A DNA stretch of 64,000 bases from the NCBI GenBank assembly GCA_934163035.1, contig CAKPJX010000003.1, positions 46,170-110,169 of the forward strand, in the 5' to 3' direction. This DNA is from an uncultured Bacilli bacterium. Its GTDB lineage: Bacteria > Bacillota_I > Bacilli_A > RF39 > UBA660. The notes under the pieces are model-generated. The model made no database searches. It was not told the DNA's origin and saw only the letters and a program-made list of their open reading frames with translations. Numbering within the stretch: position 1 is the stretch's first letter; the number at the start of each line of letters is the position of its first letter. Positions 26,621 to 36,141 of the stretch are shown piece after piece. The position numbers and the translations under genes were made by a program.

Positions 26621-27409
26621 ATGGGAAAGATTATAGCATTAGTAAATCAAAAGGGTGGTGTAGGTAAGACAACAACCAGTATCAATCTTTCTGCATCATT
26701 AGCAGTATTAGGGAAAAAAGTATTATTAATAGATTTAGATCCCCAGGGAAATACAACTACTGGTGTAGGAATAAATAAAGGTGATATTGAAAAAAGTATA
26801 TATGATGTTTTAATAGGAGAATGTAAAATAACAGAAGCAATGATTAAAACAAAATATAAAAACTTGTATGTTCTTCCGGCAACAATAAATTTAGCAGGAT
26901 TAGATATTGAACTAGTTGAAAAAAGTAAACAAGAACAAGGATTTATAAAAGGTGAACAATTAAAAATTCATTTAGAAGATATAAAAAATAGTTTCGACTT
27001 CATTATAATCGATTGTCCACCATCACTAGGTGTAATAACAACAAATGCCTTAACAGCAGCAAATTCAGTAATAATTCCAGTTCAATGTGAGTTCTTTGCT
27101 CTAGAAGGAATAACGCAATTACTTAAAACAGTTATGCTTGCTCAAAAAACATTAAATCCAACTTTAGATATAGAAGGTGTTCTATTAACAATGTTAGATT
27201 CCAGAACAAATTTAGGATTTGAAGTGGTAGAAGATATAAGAAAATTCTTTAAAGAAAAAGTATATAATACAATAATTCCACGATTAGTTAGATTAACAGA
27301 AGCTCCATCTCATGGAGAACCAATAATAGCATATGATCCAAAAAGTAGAGGTTCAGAAGCTTACCTAAATTTAGCAAAGGAAGTGATTGAAAGAAATGGA
27401 AGCAAATAA
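26621..27409 (+). CDS. parA: ParA-family ATPase Soj
   Basis: 262 residues. Deviant Walker A KGGVGKTTTSINL (about 11-23), Walker A' IDLDPQGN and Walker B FIIIDCPPSLG. Works with ParB at parS to segregate origins and, in Bacillus, regulates DnaA. No N-terminal DNA-binding domain, as for chromosomal Soj. Overlaps parB and has its own promoter, separated from noc by the WXG-like cassette. Confidence 0.97.
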   Translation: MGKIIALVNQKGGVGKTTTSINLSASLAVLGKKVLLIDLDPQGNTTTGVGINKGDIEKSIYDVLIGECKITEAMIKTKYKNLYVLPATINLAGLDIELVEKSKQEQGFIKGEQLKIHLEDIKNSFDFIIIDCPPSLGVITTNALTAANSVIIPVQCEFFALEGITQLLKTVMLAQKTLNPTLDIEGVLLTMLDSRTNLGFEVVEDIRKFFKEKVYNTIIPRLVRLTEAPSHGEPIIAYDPKSRGSEAYLNLAKEVIERNGSK

Positions 27410-28292
27410 GGAAAAAAGACGTGCTCTTGGTAGAGGATTGGAAGAATTATTTTATAATGAGCCAATTAATTACAACAAAGTAGAAGAAAAAATAATAACT
27501 GAAACTCCAAAAGAAGAAATAACCATGGTAAACATAGATGAGCTAAGGAGCAATCCATATCAACCACGTAAGGTTTTTGATCAAGAGGCTTTAGAAGAAT
27601 TAGCAACTTCAATTAAAGAACATGGTGTAATTCAACCAATAATAATAAAAAGAAGTATTAAAGGCTATGAAATCATTGCTGGTGAAAGAAGAGTTAAAGC
27701 ATCAAAAATAGCAGGATTAAAAGAAATACCAGCTATAATACGTGATTTTACAGATTCTGAGATGATGGAAATAGCTTTACTAGAAAACTTACAAAGAGAA
27801 AATCTTAGTGCTATAGAAGAGTCAATGGCTTACGAAAAACTATTAACAACTTTATCACTAACACAGGAACAATTAGCTAAAAGATTAGGTAAAAGTAGAA
27901 GCCATATAACCAATATGTTAGGGTTGCTGACTTTGCCAGAAGAAGTAAAAGAAATGATTCAAGAAAAAAAGCTTACTATGGGCCATGCAAGAGTAATAAG
28001 TAAGTTAGACGATAAAGAGCAACAAATTTCTCTAGCAAAAAAAGTAGCAGAATCATCAATAAGTGTTCATGACTTAGAAGAATTAACTAAATCAAATGAG
28101 AAATTTGTAAGAACTCATGAAATAAAAAAGATAAAGTCGGACTTTAATGAATATCAATATATTCAAGAAGAGTTATGTGATAAACTAGGTACAAAAGTAA
28201 AAATTAAGAACAATAAAATAGAAATTAGTTTTGTTAATGGCAGTGACTTAAATAGATTATTAGAAATTATGAATATAGAGCCAAGAGGTTAA
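27396..28292 (+). CDS. parB: Chromosome partition protein ParB (Spo0J)
   Basis: 298 residues. N-terminal Soj-activating peptide (RRALGRGLEELF), CTP-binding GERRVKAS, helix-turn-helix LAKRLGKSRSHITNMLGLL, then dimerisation domain. Clamps onto parS TGTTCCACGTGGAACA, present three times at 4974-5308. An in-frame TTG at 27387 has a closer AAGGAAG site and could be the real start; the ATG is preferred on family N-termini. Overlaps soj by 14 bases. About 40 percent similar to the window's Noc in the N-terminal domain by eye. Confidence 0.95.
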   Translation: MEANKEKRRALGRGLEELFYNEPINYNKVEEKIITETPKEEITMVNIDELRSNPYQPRKVFDQEALEELATSIKEHGVIQPIIIKRSIKGYEIIAGERRVKASKIAGLKEIPAIIRDFTDSEMMEIALLENLQRENLSAIEESMAYEKLLTTLSLTQEQLAKRLGKSRSHITNMLGLLTLPEEVKEMIQEKKLTMGHARVISKLDDKEQQISLAKKVAESSISVHDLEELTKSNEKFVRTHEIKKIKSDFNEYQYIQEELCDKLGTKVKIKNNKIEISFVNGSDLNRLLEIMNIEPRG

Positions 28293-28293
28293 T

Positions 28294-29097
28294 ATGAAAG
28301 ATTATATTACAAAAGACCTTAGCCATATACTACTACCAATAATCTATATAATTATTGGAGTAGTAGTATATAACGTAATAAAAAAAATAATAAATAAAAG
28401 CATGAAACTAGAAAATCTAAGACCTCAACACAGACAAAGAGCCCAAACAGTTAGTATGTTATTATTAAATGTCATAAAATACATTATTTTAATAATAGTA
28501 TTATTAGCAATACTATCAAGCTTTGGTATAAATATAAAATCCATTTTAGCAACATTGGGAATTACTACGGCAATTATTGGGCTAGCGCTTCAAGATTTAG
28601 CTAAAGATATTATAGCTGGATTTTCTATAATAACAGAAAATCAGTATGAAGTTGGAGATACGATAGAAGTAGATGGCTTTATGGGAGAAGTCATATCATT
28701 AGGATTAAAGACTACAAAGATAAAAGATTATAAAGGTGCAATAAAAATAATATCTAATCATAATATGGATAAAATTATCAATTATAGTCAATCCAATTCT
28801 TTAGCAGTTATAGATGTTGACGTAGACTACAAACATAGTCCAGATGATATAGAGAAATCTTTAAAAGAACTATCAATAAAACTAAAAAATAAAGTGCCAA
28901 ATTCAATCGGTGATTTAACCATCCTAGGCATAACAGATTTAAGTAGCTCATCAGTTGTATATAGAGTTACACAAAAGGTTAAGCCTATGAAGCAATATGA
29001 AGCAGAAAGATTTTTAAGAAAAGAAATAAAAAAACATTTTGATGAAAATAACATTAAAATGCCATATTCACAGATAGAGGTGCATAATGCAGAATAA
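28294..29097 (+). CDS. mscS: Small-conductance mechanosensitive channel, MscS family
   Basis: 267 residues. Two to three membrane segments (about 10-28, 52-72, 78-95), then the pore-lining helix GITTAIIGLALQDLAKDI, the MscS beta domain (GDTIEVDGFMGEV) and the alpha/beta C-terminal vestibule. Releases solutes on hypo-osmotic shock. Two bases after parB, in the same run, and overlapping the next gene by 11 bases. Similar to Bacillus YkuT in size. Confidence 0.93.
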   Translation: MKDYITKDLSHILLPIIYIIIGVVVYNVIKKIINKSMKLENLRPQHRQRAQTVSMLLLNVIKYIILIIVLLAILSSFGINIKSILATLGITTAIIGLALQDLAKDIIAGFSIITENQYEVGDTIEVDGFMGEVISLGLKTTKIKDYKGAIKIISNHNMDKIINYSQSNSLAVIDVDVDYKHSPDDIEKSLKELSIKLKNKVPNSIGDLTILGITDLSSSSVVYRVTQKVKPMKQYEAERFLRKEIKKHFDENNIKMPYSQIEVHNAE

Positions 29098-29278
29098 AGA
29101 ACTAAATTATGAAGTAGGAACAAAGGTTATAATGAAAAAGCAACATCCTTGTGGAACAAACGAATGGGAGATAACTAGAGTTGGAGCTGATATAAAAATA
29201 AAGTGTTTAAATTGTGGCAGAACAGTTTTAATTCCAAGAATAGAATTTAATAAGAAAGTAAAGAAAATAATTTTATGA
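29087..29278 (+). CDS. DUF951 family protein (YyzM-like)
   Basis: 63 residues with the family pattern VGTKVIMKKQHPCGTNEWEI then IKCLNCGRTVLIPR. The Cys (HPCG and CLNCG) suggest a zinc site. Bacillus yyzM is also next to yyaF (ychF). Function unknown. AGAGGTG lies five bases before the ATG, which is inside the mscS end. Terminates with TGA. Confidence 0.88.
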   Translation: MQNKELNYEVGTKVIMKKQHPCGTNEWEITRVGADIKIKCLNCGRTVLIPRIEFNKKVKKIIL

Positions 29279-29291
29279 AGGGAATGATTCT

Positions 29292-30887
29292 ATGAAAAAT
29301 AAGAAAAAACTTAAATTAAAGAAGTTTTATTTTCATCCAATCGCAACAATTCTTTTTTTAACAGTAATCTTGCTAGTATTAAGTGCTATACTATCAGGAT
29401 TGCAAATGCAGGCAACCTATGATACTATAAACAGTAATACAAAAGAACTAATACCAACATTAGTTACCGTTAACAACATGCTAAGCTTTGATGGGATGAA
29501 ATATATAATCAGTAATGCTACTAAAAACTTTATCAGCTTTGCTCCATTTGGAATGTTATTAGTATCACTAATAGGACTATCAACAGCTGAGGCTACAGGA
29601 TTTATAGAAACCTTCTCTAAAAAAAGATTAAGGCCAATTTCAAAAACAGCGTTAACCTTCATTATAATATTTATAGCAACCATTTCATCATTAATAAATG
29701 AAGTTGGTTATGCCATACTGATACCATTAGCAGCCTTAATATATTTTATTAATGGTAGAAATCCAATATTAGGAATAGTAACAGCATTTTGTGGAGTAGC
29801 CTTTGGCTATGGAGTCTCAGTCTTTGTAGGTACAATGGAGGTAGAACTACTTAGTTATACAAAACAAGCCGCAAGACTAATTGATGATACAGCACACATT
29901 CCGCTATCATCAAATTTAATATTTATAATTGTAGCTTCAATCATCCTATCAATTATAGGAACAATTATAATAGAAAAATTAGTGGCTCCAAAAATAGGAA
30001 AGTATAAAAAAGAAGAAGCAGAATCAAAAACAGAAGAGTATAAATTACTAGATTTAGAATCAATAGAACAAGAAACATTAGAAAAAGAAAAAAATGAGAC
30101 GCGGGGATTAAAATATGCACTAATAACTGCTATTATAATTGCAATCATATTTATATATATGCTAATACCAAATTTACCATACTCAGGCTTGCTATTAGAC
30201 ATGAAAGAAACTACATACGTTAACCAATTATTTGGAAAAAATTCCTATTTTCAAGATGGTTTCACCTATATGGTATCATTATTGTTCTTTTCAACAGGTA
30301 TTGCATACGGTCTAGGTGCGCGTTCAATAAAAAGTAATAATAGGTTAATAGAGACAATAAGTAATTGCTTTTCTAAAATAGGTAGTGTAATAATTTTGCT
30401 TTTTGTCTCATCACAGTTCATAGCAATCTTTAAACAGACAAATATAGGAACAGTTATTACAGCCTGGCTAGCTAATCTGTTAGGAATATTAAAATTTACA
30501 GGAATTCCGTTAATAGTAGTAACAACTATTTTAATAGCAATTTCTAACTTTGTATTAACAGGTGCATCAAGTAAATGGATGATATTCGCTCCAGTGGTAG
30601 TTCCAATGTTTATGCAAGCAAACATATCACCAGCTTTTGCTCAGATTGTAATGAGAGCAGGTGACTCTATAACAAATGGATACACACCACTAATGGCATC
30701 ATTTGCACTTTATGTAGGTTATTTAAATATATACAATCTTAATAAGGATAAACCATATACAATAAAAAAATCTTTAGAAATAATAAGACCATATTTTATA
30801 ATAATCGTCGTAGCTTGGCTAGCACTAGTAGTAGGATGGTATATAATTGGTCTACCTATTGGACCTAAAGTTTATCCAACATTATAA
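29292..30887 (+). CDS. AbgT-family transporter
   Basis: 531 residues with about 11-13 membrane segments. The family signature is VLTGASSKWMIFAPVVVPMF, then ISPAFAQIVMRAGDSITNGY and TPLMASFALYVG, which match AbgT/MtrF/YdaH. Family members carry p-aminobenzoyl-glutamate or export sulphonamides; the substrate here is not known. A charged cytoplasmic loop (about 235-270) is present. A GAAGGGAATGATTCT site precedes the ATG. Accessory gene in the otherwise conserved parB-ychF interval. Confidence 0.88.
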   Translation: MKNKKKLKLKKFYFHPIATILFLTVILLVLSAILSGLQMQATYDTINSNTKELIPTLVTVNNMLSFDGMKYIISNATKNFISFAPFGMLLVSLIGLSTAEATGFIETFSKKRLRPISKTALTFIIIFIATISSLINEVGYAILIPLAALIYFINGRNPILGIVTAFCGVAFGYGVSVFVGTMEVELLSYTKQAARLIDDTAHIPLSSNLIFIIVASIILSIIGTIIIEKLVAPKIGKYKKEEAESKTEEYKLLDLESIEQETLEKEKNETRGLKYALITAIIIAIIFIYMLIPNLPYSGLLLDMKETTYVNQLFGKNSYFQDGFTYMVSLLFFSTGIAYGLGARSIKSNNRLIETISNCFSKIGSVIILLFVSSQFIAIFKQTNIGTVITAWLANLLGILKFTGIPLIVVTTILIAISNFVLTGASSKWMIFAPVVVPMFMQANISPAFAQIVMRAGDSITNGYTPLMASFALYVGYLNIYNLNKDKPYTIKKSLEIIRPYFIIIVVAWLALVVGWYIIGLPIGPKVYPTL

Positions 30888-30913
30888 AAAGAGTGATACT
30901 AATCATTCTTTTA
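30887..30913 (+). terminator. Terminator after the AbgT gene
   Basis: AAAAGAGTGAT-ACTA-ATCATTCTTTT: 11-pair stem (one G-U), short T tract. Confidence 0.7.
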
Positions 30914-30946
30914 CTGTTTTATAGGAAAATTAATTCGTAAATTATA

Positions 30947-30975
30947 TTGAAACAAGTAAAAAAATAACATATAAT
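30947..30975 (+). promoter_or_regulatory. ychF promoter
   Basis: TTGAAA (30947-30952), 17-bp spacer, TATAAT (30970-30975). Confidence 0.7.
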
Positions 30976-31005
30976 AGTATAACGTAGAAAGAAAGAGGTA
31001 ATAAT

Positions 31006-32106
31006 ATGAGCTTAACAGCTGGAATAGTTGGTCTACCAAACGTAGGAAAATCAACATTATTTAACGCCATAACAAATCAAAAAATATTAGCAGAAAACTA
31101 TCCTTTTGCAACAATAGAACCTAATGTAGGAGTAGTAATAGTCCCAGATGAAAGAATGGATAAATTAAAAGAAATGTATGAACCTAATAAGTTTATTCCT
31201 ACATCTTATGAATTTACTGATATAGCAGGATTAGTAAAAGGAGCATCTCAAGGTGAAGGATTGGGAAATAAGTTCCTATCTCATATTAGAGAGGTTGATG
31301 CCATATTAGAAGTTGTTAGATGCTTTGATGATGGAAAAATTATCCATGTAGAAGGAAAAATAGATCCAATAAGAGATATAGAAACAATAAACCTAGAATT
31401 AACAATTTCTGATCTTGACATAATAAATAATCGACTAGAAAAAGTAGCAAAAAAAGCTAAGTCAACAAAAAATAAAGATGATTTACTTGAAGTTGAAATA
31501 TTAGAAAAATGTAAAAAACATCTAGAATCATCAAAACCACTTAGGACATTAGATTTAACAGAAGAAGAAAAAAAGATTATAAAGTCATATAGTTTTTTAA
31601 CAATAAAACCAATTATATATTTAGCTAATATTAAAGAAAGTGAACTAACAAATCCTGATAATGAATATGTAGAAAAAGTAAAAAATTATGCTAAAGAAGA
31701 AAATGCAAAAGTAATAAGTCTTTGTGCCAAGACAGAAGAAGATTTGAGTGAACTAACAGAAGAAGAAAAAAAAGAAATGTTAGAATGTATAGGTATTCCT
31801 GAATCTGGATTAAATAAATTAATAAGAACTACATATGATGTTTTAGGCCTAGCAACCTATTTTACCGTTGGGAAAGATGAAGTTAGGGCATGGACATTTA
31901 AAAAGGGAATGAATGCTAAACAATGTGCTGGAATTATCCACACCGATTTTGAAAGAGGATTTATTAGAGCAGAAGTAATGTCATATACAGATCTAATTGA
32001 ATATGGAAGCGAACTTAAAGTAAAAGAAGCTGGTAAAGCAAGACTAGAAGGAAAAGACTATTTAATGCAGGATGGTGATATTTGCCACTTCAGATTTAAC
32101 GTTTAA
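31006..32106 (+). CDS. ychF: Redox-regulated ATPase YchF
   Basis: 366 residues. P-loop GLPNVGKSTLFNAIT (about 8-22), switch DIAGLVKGASQGEGLGNKFL, and the degenerate G4-like block ANIKES that marks the ATP-preferring Obg subgroup. C-terminal TGS-like domain with FERGFIRAEV. Binds ribosomes; role in translation stress. Corresponds to Bacillus yyaF just before rpsF. Confidence 0.97.
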   Translation: MSLTAGIVGLPNVGKSTLFNAITNQKILAENYPFATIEPNVGVVIVPDERMDKLKEMYEPNKFIPTSYEFTDIAGLVKGASQGEGLGNKFLSHIREVDAILEVVRCFDDGKIIHVEGKIDPIRDIETINLELTISDLDIINNRLEKVAKKAKSTKNKDDLLEVEILEKCKKHLESSKPLRTLDLTEEEKKIIKSYSFLTIKPIIYLANIKESELTNPDNEYVEKVKNYAKEENAKVISLCAKTEEDLSELTEEEKKEMLECIGIPESGLNKLIRTTYDVLGLATYFTVGKDEVRAWTFKKGMNAKQCAGIIHTDFERGFIRAEVMSYTDLIEYGSELKVKEAGKARLEGKDYLMQDGDICHFRFNV

Positions 32107-32122
32107 AAATTGAAATAACATC

Positions 32123-32151
32123 TGGACAAAAAAAATATCATCTGTTATAAT
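32123..32151 (+). promoter_or_regulatory. rpsF promoter
   Basis: TGGACA (32123-32128), 17-bp spacer ending in TGT, then TATAAT (32146-32151); extended -10. Transcription would start near 32158. Confidence 0.75.
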
Positions 32152-32157
32152 ACATGC

Positions 32158-32219
32158 GAGTATTAAAAATACTCCTTGCTGTCTTAGACAGCCGAATAGT
32201 CCAAAAGGAGGTGCGAAAA
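32158..32219 (+). promoter_or_regulatory. rpsF leader, candidate S6-S18 autoregulatory element
   Basis: About 62 nt of leader. Contains a perfect hairpin GCTGTC-TTA-GACAGC followed directly by CGAATAG and then AAAGGAGG. Known S6 leaders have a stem adjoining a CCG that mimics the rRNA target of S6-S18; AGCCGAA here fits loosely. Structural match is by eye only. Confidence 0.4.
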
Positions 32220-32507
32220 ATGAGAAAATACGAAATTATGTTTATCGTAAGACCTGACATGGAGGAAGCAGAAATTAAAACAGTTGCTGACGAAATGAAG
32301 AAAGTTTTAGTTAATGACAAAGCCAATATAATTGAAGAAAAGGCAATGGGTCAAAGAGAACTAGCTTATGAAATTAATAAATTCAAAACAGGATATTACT
32401 ATTTATATGTTGTAGAAGCTGATAGTAAAGCTATAAGTGAATTTGAACGTGTTTCAAGAATTAATGAAAAATTACTTCGTCATCTAATCGTAAAAGTAGA
32501 AGACTAA
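32220..32507 (+). CDS. rpsF: 30S ribosomal protein S6
   Basis: 95 residues: MRKYEIMFIVRPDM at the start, GQRELAYEINKFKTGYY in the middle, and RHLIVKVED at the end, the S6 pattern. Binds with S18 to the 16S platform. The ATG at 32220 has AAAGGAGGTG before it; in-frame upstream codons belong to the leader. First gene of the conserved rpsF-ssb-rpsR unit. Confidence 0.97.
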   Translation: MRKYEIMFIVRPDMEEAEIKTVADEMKKVLVNDKANIIEEKAMGQRELAYEINKFKTGYYYLYVVEADSKAISEFERVSRINEKLLRHLIVKVED

Positions 32508-32525
32508 AAGAAAAAGAGGTATTAT

Positions 32526-33014
32526 ATGAATAAAGTATTTTTAATTGGAAGATTAACTAGAGATCCCGAATTACGTTATACAGGAAACAATACCCCTGTT
32601 GCAACATTTTCTTTAGCAGTAAATCGTAACTTTACATCTACCTCAGGTGAAAGAGAAGCTGATTTTATAAATATTGTTGTTTGGAGAAAACAAGCTGAAA
32701 ACGTAAAAAACTATTTAACTCAGGGAAGTCAAGTAGCAATAGACGGGCGTATTCAAACAAGAAGCTACGATGGAAGCGATGGTCAAAAAAGATATGTTAC
32801 AGAGGTTGTTGCTGATAACGTTGAATTTTTGGGATCTAAAAACCAATCTAATACTAGAGAAAACTCTAATTCATCTACACCAACAGGTGCTCCAGAGCCA
32901 ACTCCATATGACTTTGGAAGTAGCTCACAACCAAAGGGCACAGATGTAGATAATAATCCTTTCGCTGATTTTGGTGCTAATATTGAAATTAGTGATGATG
33001 AATTACCATTCTAA
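32526..33014 (+). CDS. ssb: Single-stranded DNA-binding protein
   Basis: 162 residues. OB-fold start [19 protein letters not shown], tetramer block [18 protein letters not shown], a Ser/Pro-rich linker and the acidic tip DDELPF that recruits partner proteins. Coats single-stranded DNA in replication and repair. Eighteen nt after rpsF, 14 nt before rpsR. Confidence 0.97.
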   Translation: MNKVFLIGRLTRDPELRYTGNNTPVATFSLAVNRNFTSTSGEREADFINIVVWRKQAENVKNYLTQGSQVAIDGRIQTRSYDGSDGQKRYVTEVVADNVEFLGSKNQSNTRENSNSSTPTGAPEPTPYDFGSSSQPKGTDVDNNPFADFGANIEISDDELPF

Positions 33015-33028
33015 AAGGAGGAAAAACG

Positions 33029-33250
33029 ATGGCAGAATTTACAAACCGTAGAAAAAAGAAAATCTGTTTAATGTGTGCTGGTAAAACTACAGTTGATTAT
33101 AAAGATCCAGAAACTTTAAAAAGATATGTAAATGAAAAAGGTAAAATGGTAGTAAGACGTGTAACTGGAAACTGTGCTCTTCATCAAAGGGAAGTAGCAA
33201 AGCAAATTAAAAGAGCTCGTGCTATTGCCCTAATGCCTTATACAAAGTAA
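33029..33250 (+). CDS. rpsR: 30S ribosomal protein S18
   Basis: 73 residues with KKICLMC near the start, [10 protein letters not shown], and the basic tail [10 protein letters not shown]. The N-terminal Cys pair region (CLMCAG) resembles the zinc-type N-terminus (only two clear Cys seen, plus one later in GNCALH). Partner of S6. Confidence 0.97.
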   Translation: MAEFTNRRKKKICLMCAGKTTVDYKDPETLKRYVNEKGKMVVRRVTGNCALHQREVAKQIKRARAIALMPYTK

Positions 33251-33257
33251 TAAAATT

Positions 33258-33282
33258 CAGATATTTATATCTGTTTTTTTTA
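33258..33282 (+). terminator. Terminator after rpsR
   Basis: CAGATAT-TT-ATATCTG followed by eight T. Confidence 0.8.
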
Positions 33283-33294
33283 TTTTGTACGAAT

Positions 33295-33323
33295 TAGACA
33301 AAATAAATAATTTATTGTATAAT
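33295..33323 (+). promoter_or_regulatory. Promoter of the DHH gene/rplI/dnaB unit
   Basis: TAGACA (33295-33300), 17-bp spacer ending TG, TATAAT (33318-33323). Confidence 0.7.
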
Positions 33324-33349
33324 AAAATTGATATAAACAGGAGGAGTAA

Positions 33350-34339
33350 ATGGGGATAATAAATCAAAGAAAAGAATTAAGAAAAGAAATAAAAAAGAGT
33401 AGTACCATATTTTTGATGGCTCACAAGGACATGGATTTAGATGCCTTAGGAAGTTGTATTGGCTTATATACAATTCTTACAAAGAAGAACAAGGAATGCT
33501 ACATCATAATAGATGATAGACAGCATGAAATGGGGGTTGAAAAAGTTCTCTTAGAACTAGATGGCTATCTAAAGATAATTAAAAGTGAAAATATTGAAGA
33601 AAAACTTAATAAAAGACTAAAAAAGAATTTGTTAATAATATTAGATACCAATAAAACTGATTTAGTTCAAAGTAAAGATGCCTTAAAAAAACTTGATAGA
33701 AAGTTAATAATTGATCATCACGATGTATCAAAATCAACAATAAAAGATGCAATTAAAATAATTGATAACAAAGTATCAAGTACTTGTGAAATGATAACAG
33801 AGTTGATAGAATATTACGATGTAGAGGTTGAACCATACTATGCTACCGTATTACTATCAGGAATTGTATTAGATACAAACAACTTCACTCTTAAGACAAC
33901 ATCTGATACATACTATTCGGCATATTATCTAACCTGTTTAGGTGCTAGTGCTAAAAAAGTACAATATCTATTAAAGCAAGATCTTGATGAATATGCGGAA
34001 AGACAGAAGCTTTTAGCAGATATAGAAACAATAGATGGTAAAATAGCTTTCACTAAAGCGACTCCATACACTGTATATAGAAGAGAAGATTTAGCTAAAG
34101 TAGCTGATACATTATTGTTCTTTAACAACATTGAAGCCTCATTTGTAATAGGCAAAATAGGAAAAGACACAGTAGGAATAAGTGCTAGAAGTTTGGGCAA
34201 TTTTGATATTGTGAACATTCTAGAAAAATTTGGTGGTGGCGGTGATAGCTACAACGGAGCTGCTAAGGTAGAAAACACAGCAATTAGTAAAGTGGAGCAA
34301 ACCTTGAAAAAAGCAATTAAAGATCAAGAAGGTGAATAA
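33350..34339 (+). CDS. DHH-DHHA1 phosphodiesterase, GdpP-like core
   Basis: 329 residues. DHH domain with AHKDMDLDALGS (about 24-35) and LIIDHHD (about 118-124), then DHHA1 with GISARSLG and FGGGGDSYNGAA. Matches the catalytic half of GdpP, the c-di-AMP phosphodiesterase, and occupies the gdpP place before rplI-dnaB. It lacks the two membrane helices, PAS and degenerate GGDEF domain that regulate GdpP, so it should be cytosolic. The usual His of the GGGGH motif is Asp. Substrate could instead be nanoRNA or pApA. Confidence 0.8.
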   Translation: MGIINQRKELRKEIKKSSTIFLMAHKDMDLDALGSCIGLYTILTKKNKECYIIIDDRQHEMGVEKVLLELDGYLKIIKSENIEEKLNKRLKKNLLIILDTNKTDLVQSKDALKKLDRKLIIDHHDVSKSTIKDAIKIIDNKVSSTCEMITELIEYYDVEVEPYYATVLLSGIVLDTNNFTLKTTSDTYYSAYYLTCLGASAKKVQYLLKQDLDEYAERQKLLADIETIDGKIAFTKATPYTVYRREDLAKVADTLLFFNNIEASFVIGKIGKDTVGISARSLGNFDIVNILEKFGGGGDSYNGAAKVENTAISKVEQTLKKAIKDQEGE

Positions 34340-34780
34340 ATGAAAGTAATTTTTGTAAAAACATTAAAAAATCAAGGGAAAAAGGGAGATATTAAAAACG
34401 TTGCAGATGGATACGCTCAAAACTTTTTAATAAAAAATGGTTATGCGGTAATTCACAACAAAGAAAACCTAAGAAAATTAGAAATAGAAAATTCAAAAAG
34501 AGAATCACAAGAAAAACAAGCTAAAGAAGAAGCTACAAAATTAAAAAAAGAACTTTCAAAAGTAGTTTTAGAATTTAAAGTAAAAACAGGTGCTGGTGAC
34601 AAAGTATTTGGAAGCATCAGTCCAAAACAAATAAAAGATGCTTTAGAAAAGAAAAACTACAAAGTAGATAAAAATCAAATTGTATTAAAATCTTCTATAG
34701 CATCACTTGGCTTTCATAACGTTGATATAAATCTATATCCTGGTATAGATGCAACAGTAAAAGTACACTTAATAAAATAG
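34340..34780 (+). CDS. rplI: 50S ribosomal protein L9
   Basis: 146 residues. N-terminal [18 protein letters not shown] and the L9 signature [13 protein letters not shown], a long lysine-rich connecting helix, and a C-terminal RNA-binding domain ([11 protein letters not shown]). Begins on the base after the DHH gene stop, with GAAGGTGAATAA inside that gene as ribosome-binding site. Confidence 0.97.
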   Translation: MKVIFVKTLKNQGKKGDIKNVADGYAQNFLIKNGYAVIHNKENLRKLEIENSKRESQEKQAKEEATKLKKELSKVVLEFKVKTGAGDKVFGSISPKQIKDALEKKNYKVDKNQIVLKSSIASLGFHNVDINLYPGIDATVKVHLIK

Positions 34781-34790
34781 AGGTGATAAA

Positions 34791-36137
34791 ATGCCAACAA
34801 GAGTAATGCCAAATAATCCAGAGGCAGAAGAATCAATATTAGGAGCCTGCTTTTTATCTAAGAGTGCTTTACAAAAAGCTAGTGAAAATCTAACTCCTGA
34901 TTCATTTTATAATGAAAAAAACAGTAAAATATTTTCATCTCTAGTATCACTTATGGATGAGAAAGTACCAATTGACTTAACAACTGTAACAAGTGATTTA
35001 AAAAAGAAAAATCAACTTGCCGAAATAGGTGGAGTTGAATATTTAACAGAAGTTTTAAACTTTGTTCCAACGGCAACAAACATAGATTACTATATAGAAA
35101 TGGTTCAAGAGTCTGCTATTAGAAGAAACTTAATTGATACAGCAACAGACATAGCTTCTGATGGTTACAAAACAGAGGAAGCACTTAGTGATTTATTGGA
35201 TAGTACAGAGAAAAAGATTTTTAACATTGCTAAAAACAGAAAGTCCAGTGAATTTAGGAGTATTAAAGAAGTTCTTAATAAAGCTCAGTCAGACTTGGAA
35301 AGACTTTCTGAAAACAAGGGTGAAATAACAGGTTTAGCAACAGGTTGGTATGACCTAGATAGACTAACGACTGGTTTTCATCCCAATGAATTTATAATAT
35401 TTGCATCACGTCCTGCCATGGGAAAAACAGCTTTTGCTCTAAATTTTGTTACCCATGTTGCAATGACTCAAGATAAAGCAGTAGCTCTATTTGAATTGGA
35501 AATGAGTGCCGAACAATTAGTATTCAGAATTTTATCATCATTAGGACAAATTGATGGTTTTAAAATAAGAACTGGTAATTTAGCAAATAATGATTGGAAA
35601 AGAATTAATGAAGCATCATCCCAATTAGCTAACACCAATTTAGTAATAGATGATACACCGGGTATTACAATAGGTGAAATACGTGCTAAATGTAGAAGAC
35701 TAGCAAGTAGTGAAAAGGGCCTAGGAATGGTAGTAATAGACTATCTACAACTAATATCAGGTGGAAAAAATTATGGTGCTAATAGACAACAAGAAGTATC
35801 AGACATATCAAGAAGCCTGAAAACCTTAGCCATGGAATTAAATGTTCCAGTAATTGCCTTATCACAATTATCCAGAAGTGTTGAGGCACGAGAAGATAAA
35901 AGACCTATGATGAGCGATTTACGTGAATCAGGATCAATTGAACAGGATGCGGATATAGTAGCTTTCCTATATAGAGATGATTACTATAATAAAGAAGCTA
36001 GAACAGAAGATAATAACAGTTTAAGTGAGGTAATAATAGGTAAGCACAGAAATGGTCCAACCGCAACAATAGAACTATTATTTAAGAAAAATACATCTAC
36101 CTTCTTAAACCTAAGAAAAGAAAATAATAAGGAATGA
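34791..36137 (+). CDS. dnaB: Replicative DNA helicase DnaB (DnaC)
   Basis: 448 residues. N-terminal DnaB domain (PNNPEAEESILGACF), RecA-like ATPase with Walker A ASRPAMGKTAFAL and Walker B GMVVIDYLQL, and the C-terminal arginine finger block GKHRNGPT. Hexameric fork helicase, called DnaC in Bacillus. Ends with TGA. In the rplI-dnaC order as in Bacillus. Confidence 0.97.
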   Translation: MPTRVMPNNPEAEESILGACFLSKSALQKASENLTPDSFYNEKNSKIFSSLVSLMDEKVPIDLTTVTSDLKKKNQLAEIGGVEYLTEVLNFVPTATNIDYYIEMVQESAIRRNLIDTATDIASDGYKTEEALSDLLDSTEKKIFNIAKNRKSSEFRSIKEVLNKAQSDLERLSENKGEITGLATGWYDLDRLTTGFHPNEFIIFASRPAMGKTAFALNFVTHVAMTQDKAVALFELEMSAEQLVFRILSSLGQIDGFKIRTGNLANNDWKRINEASSQLANTNLVIDDTPGITIGEIRAKCRRLASSEKGLGMVVIDYLQLISGGKNYGANRQQEVSDISRSLKTLAMELNVPVIALSQLSRSVEAREDKRPMMSDLRESGSIEQDADIVAFLYRDDYYNKEARTEDNNSLSEVIIGKHRNGPTATIELLFKKNTSTFLNLRKENNKE

Positions 36138-36141
36138 TAAA

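Noticed and set aside
1417..29278. TGA read as tryptophan (Mollicutes code)
   Set aside because: bofA, dnaB and the DUF951 gene end at TGA with the next gene's ribosome-binding site following, conserved genes have no internal TGA, and Trp positions use TGG.
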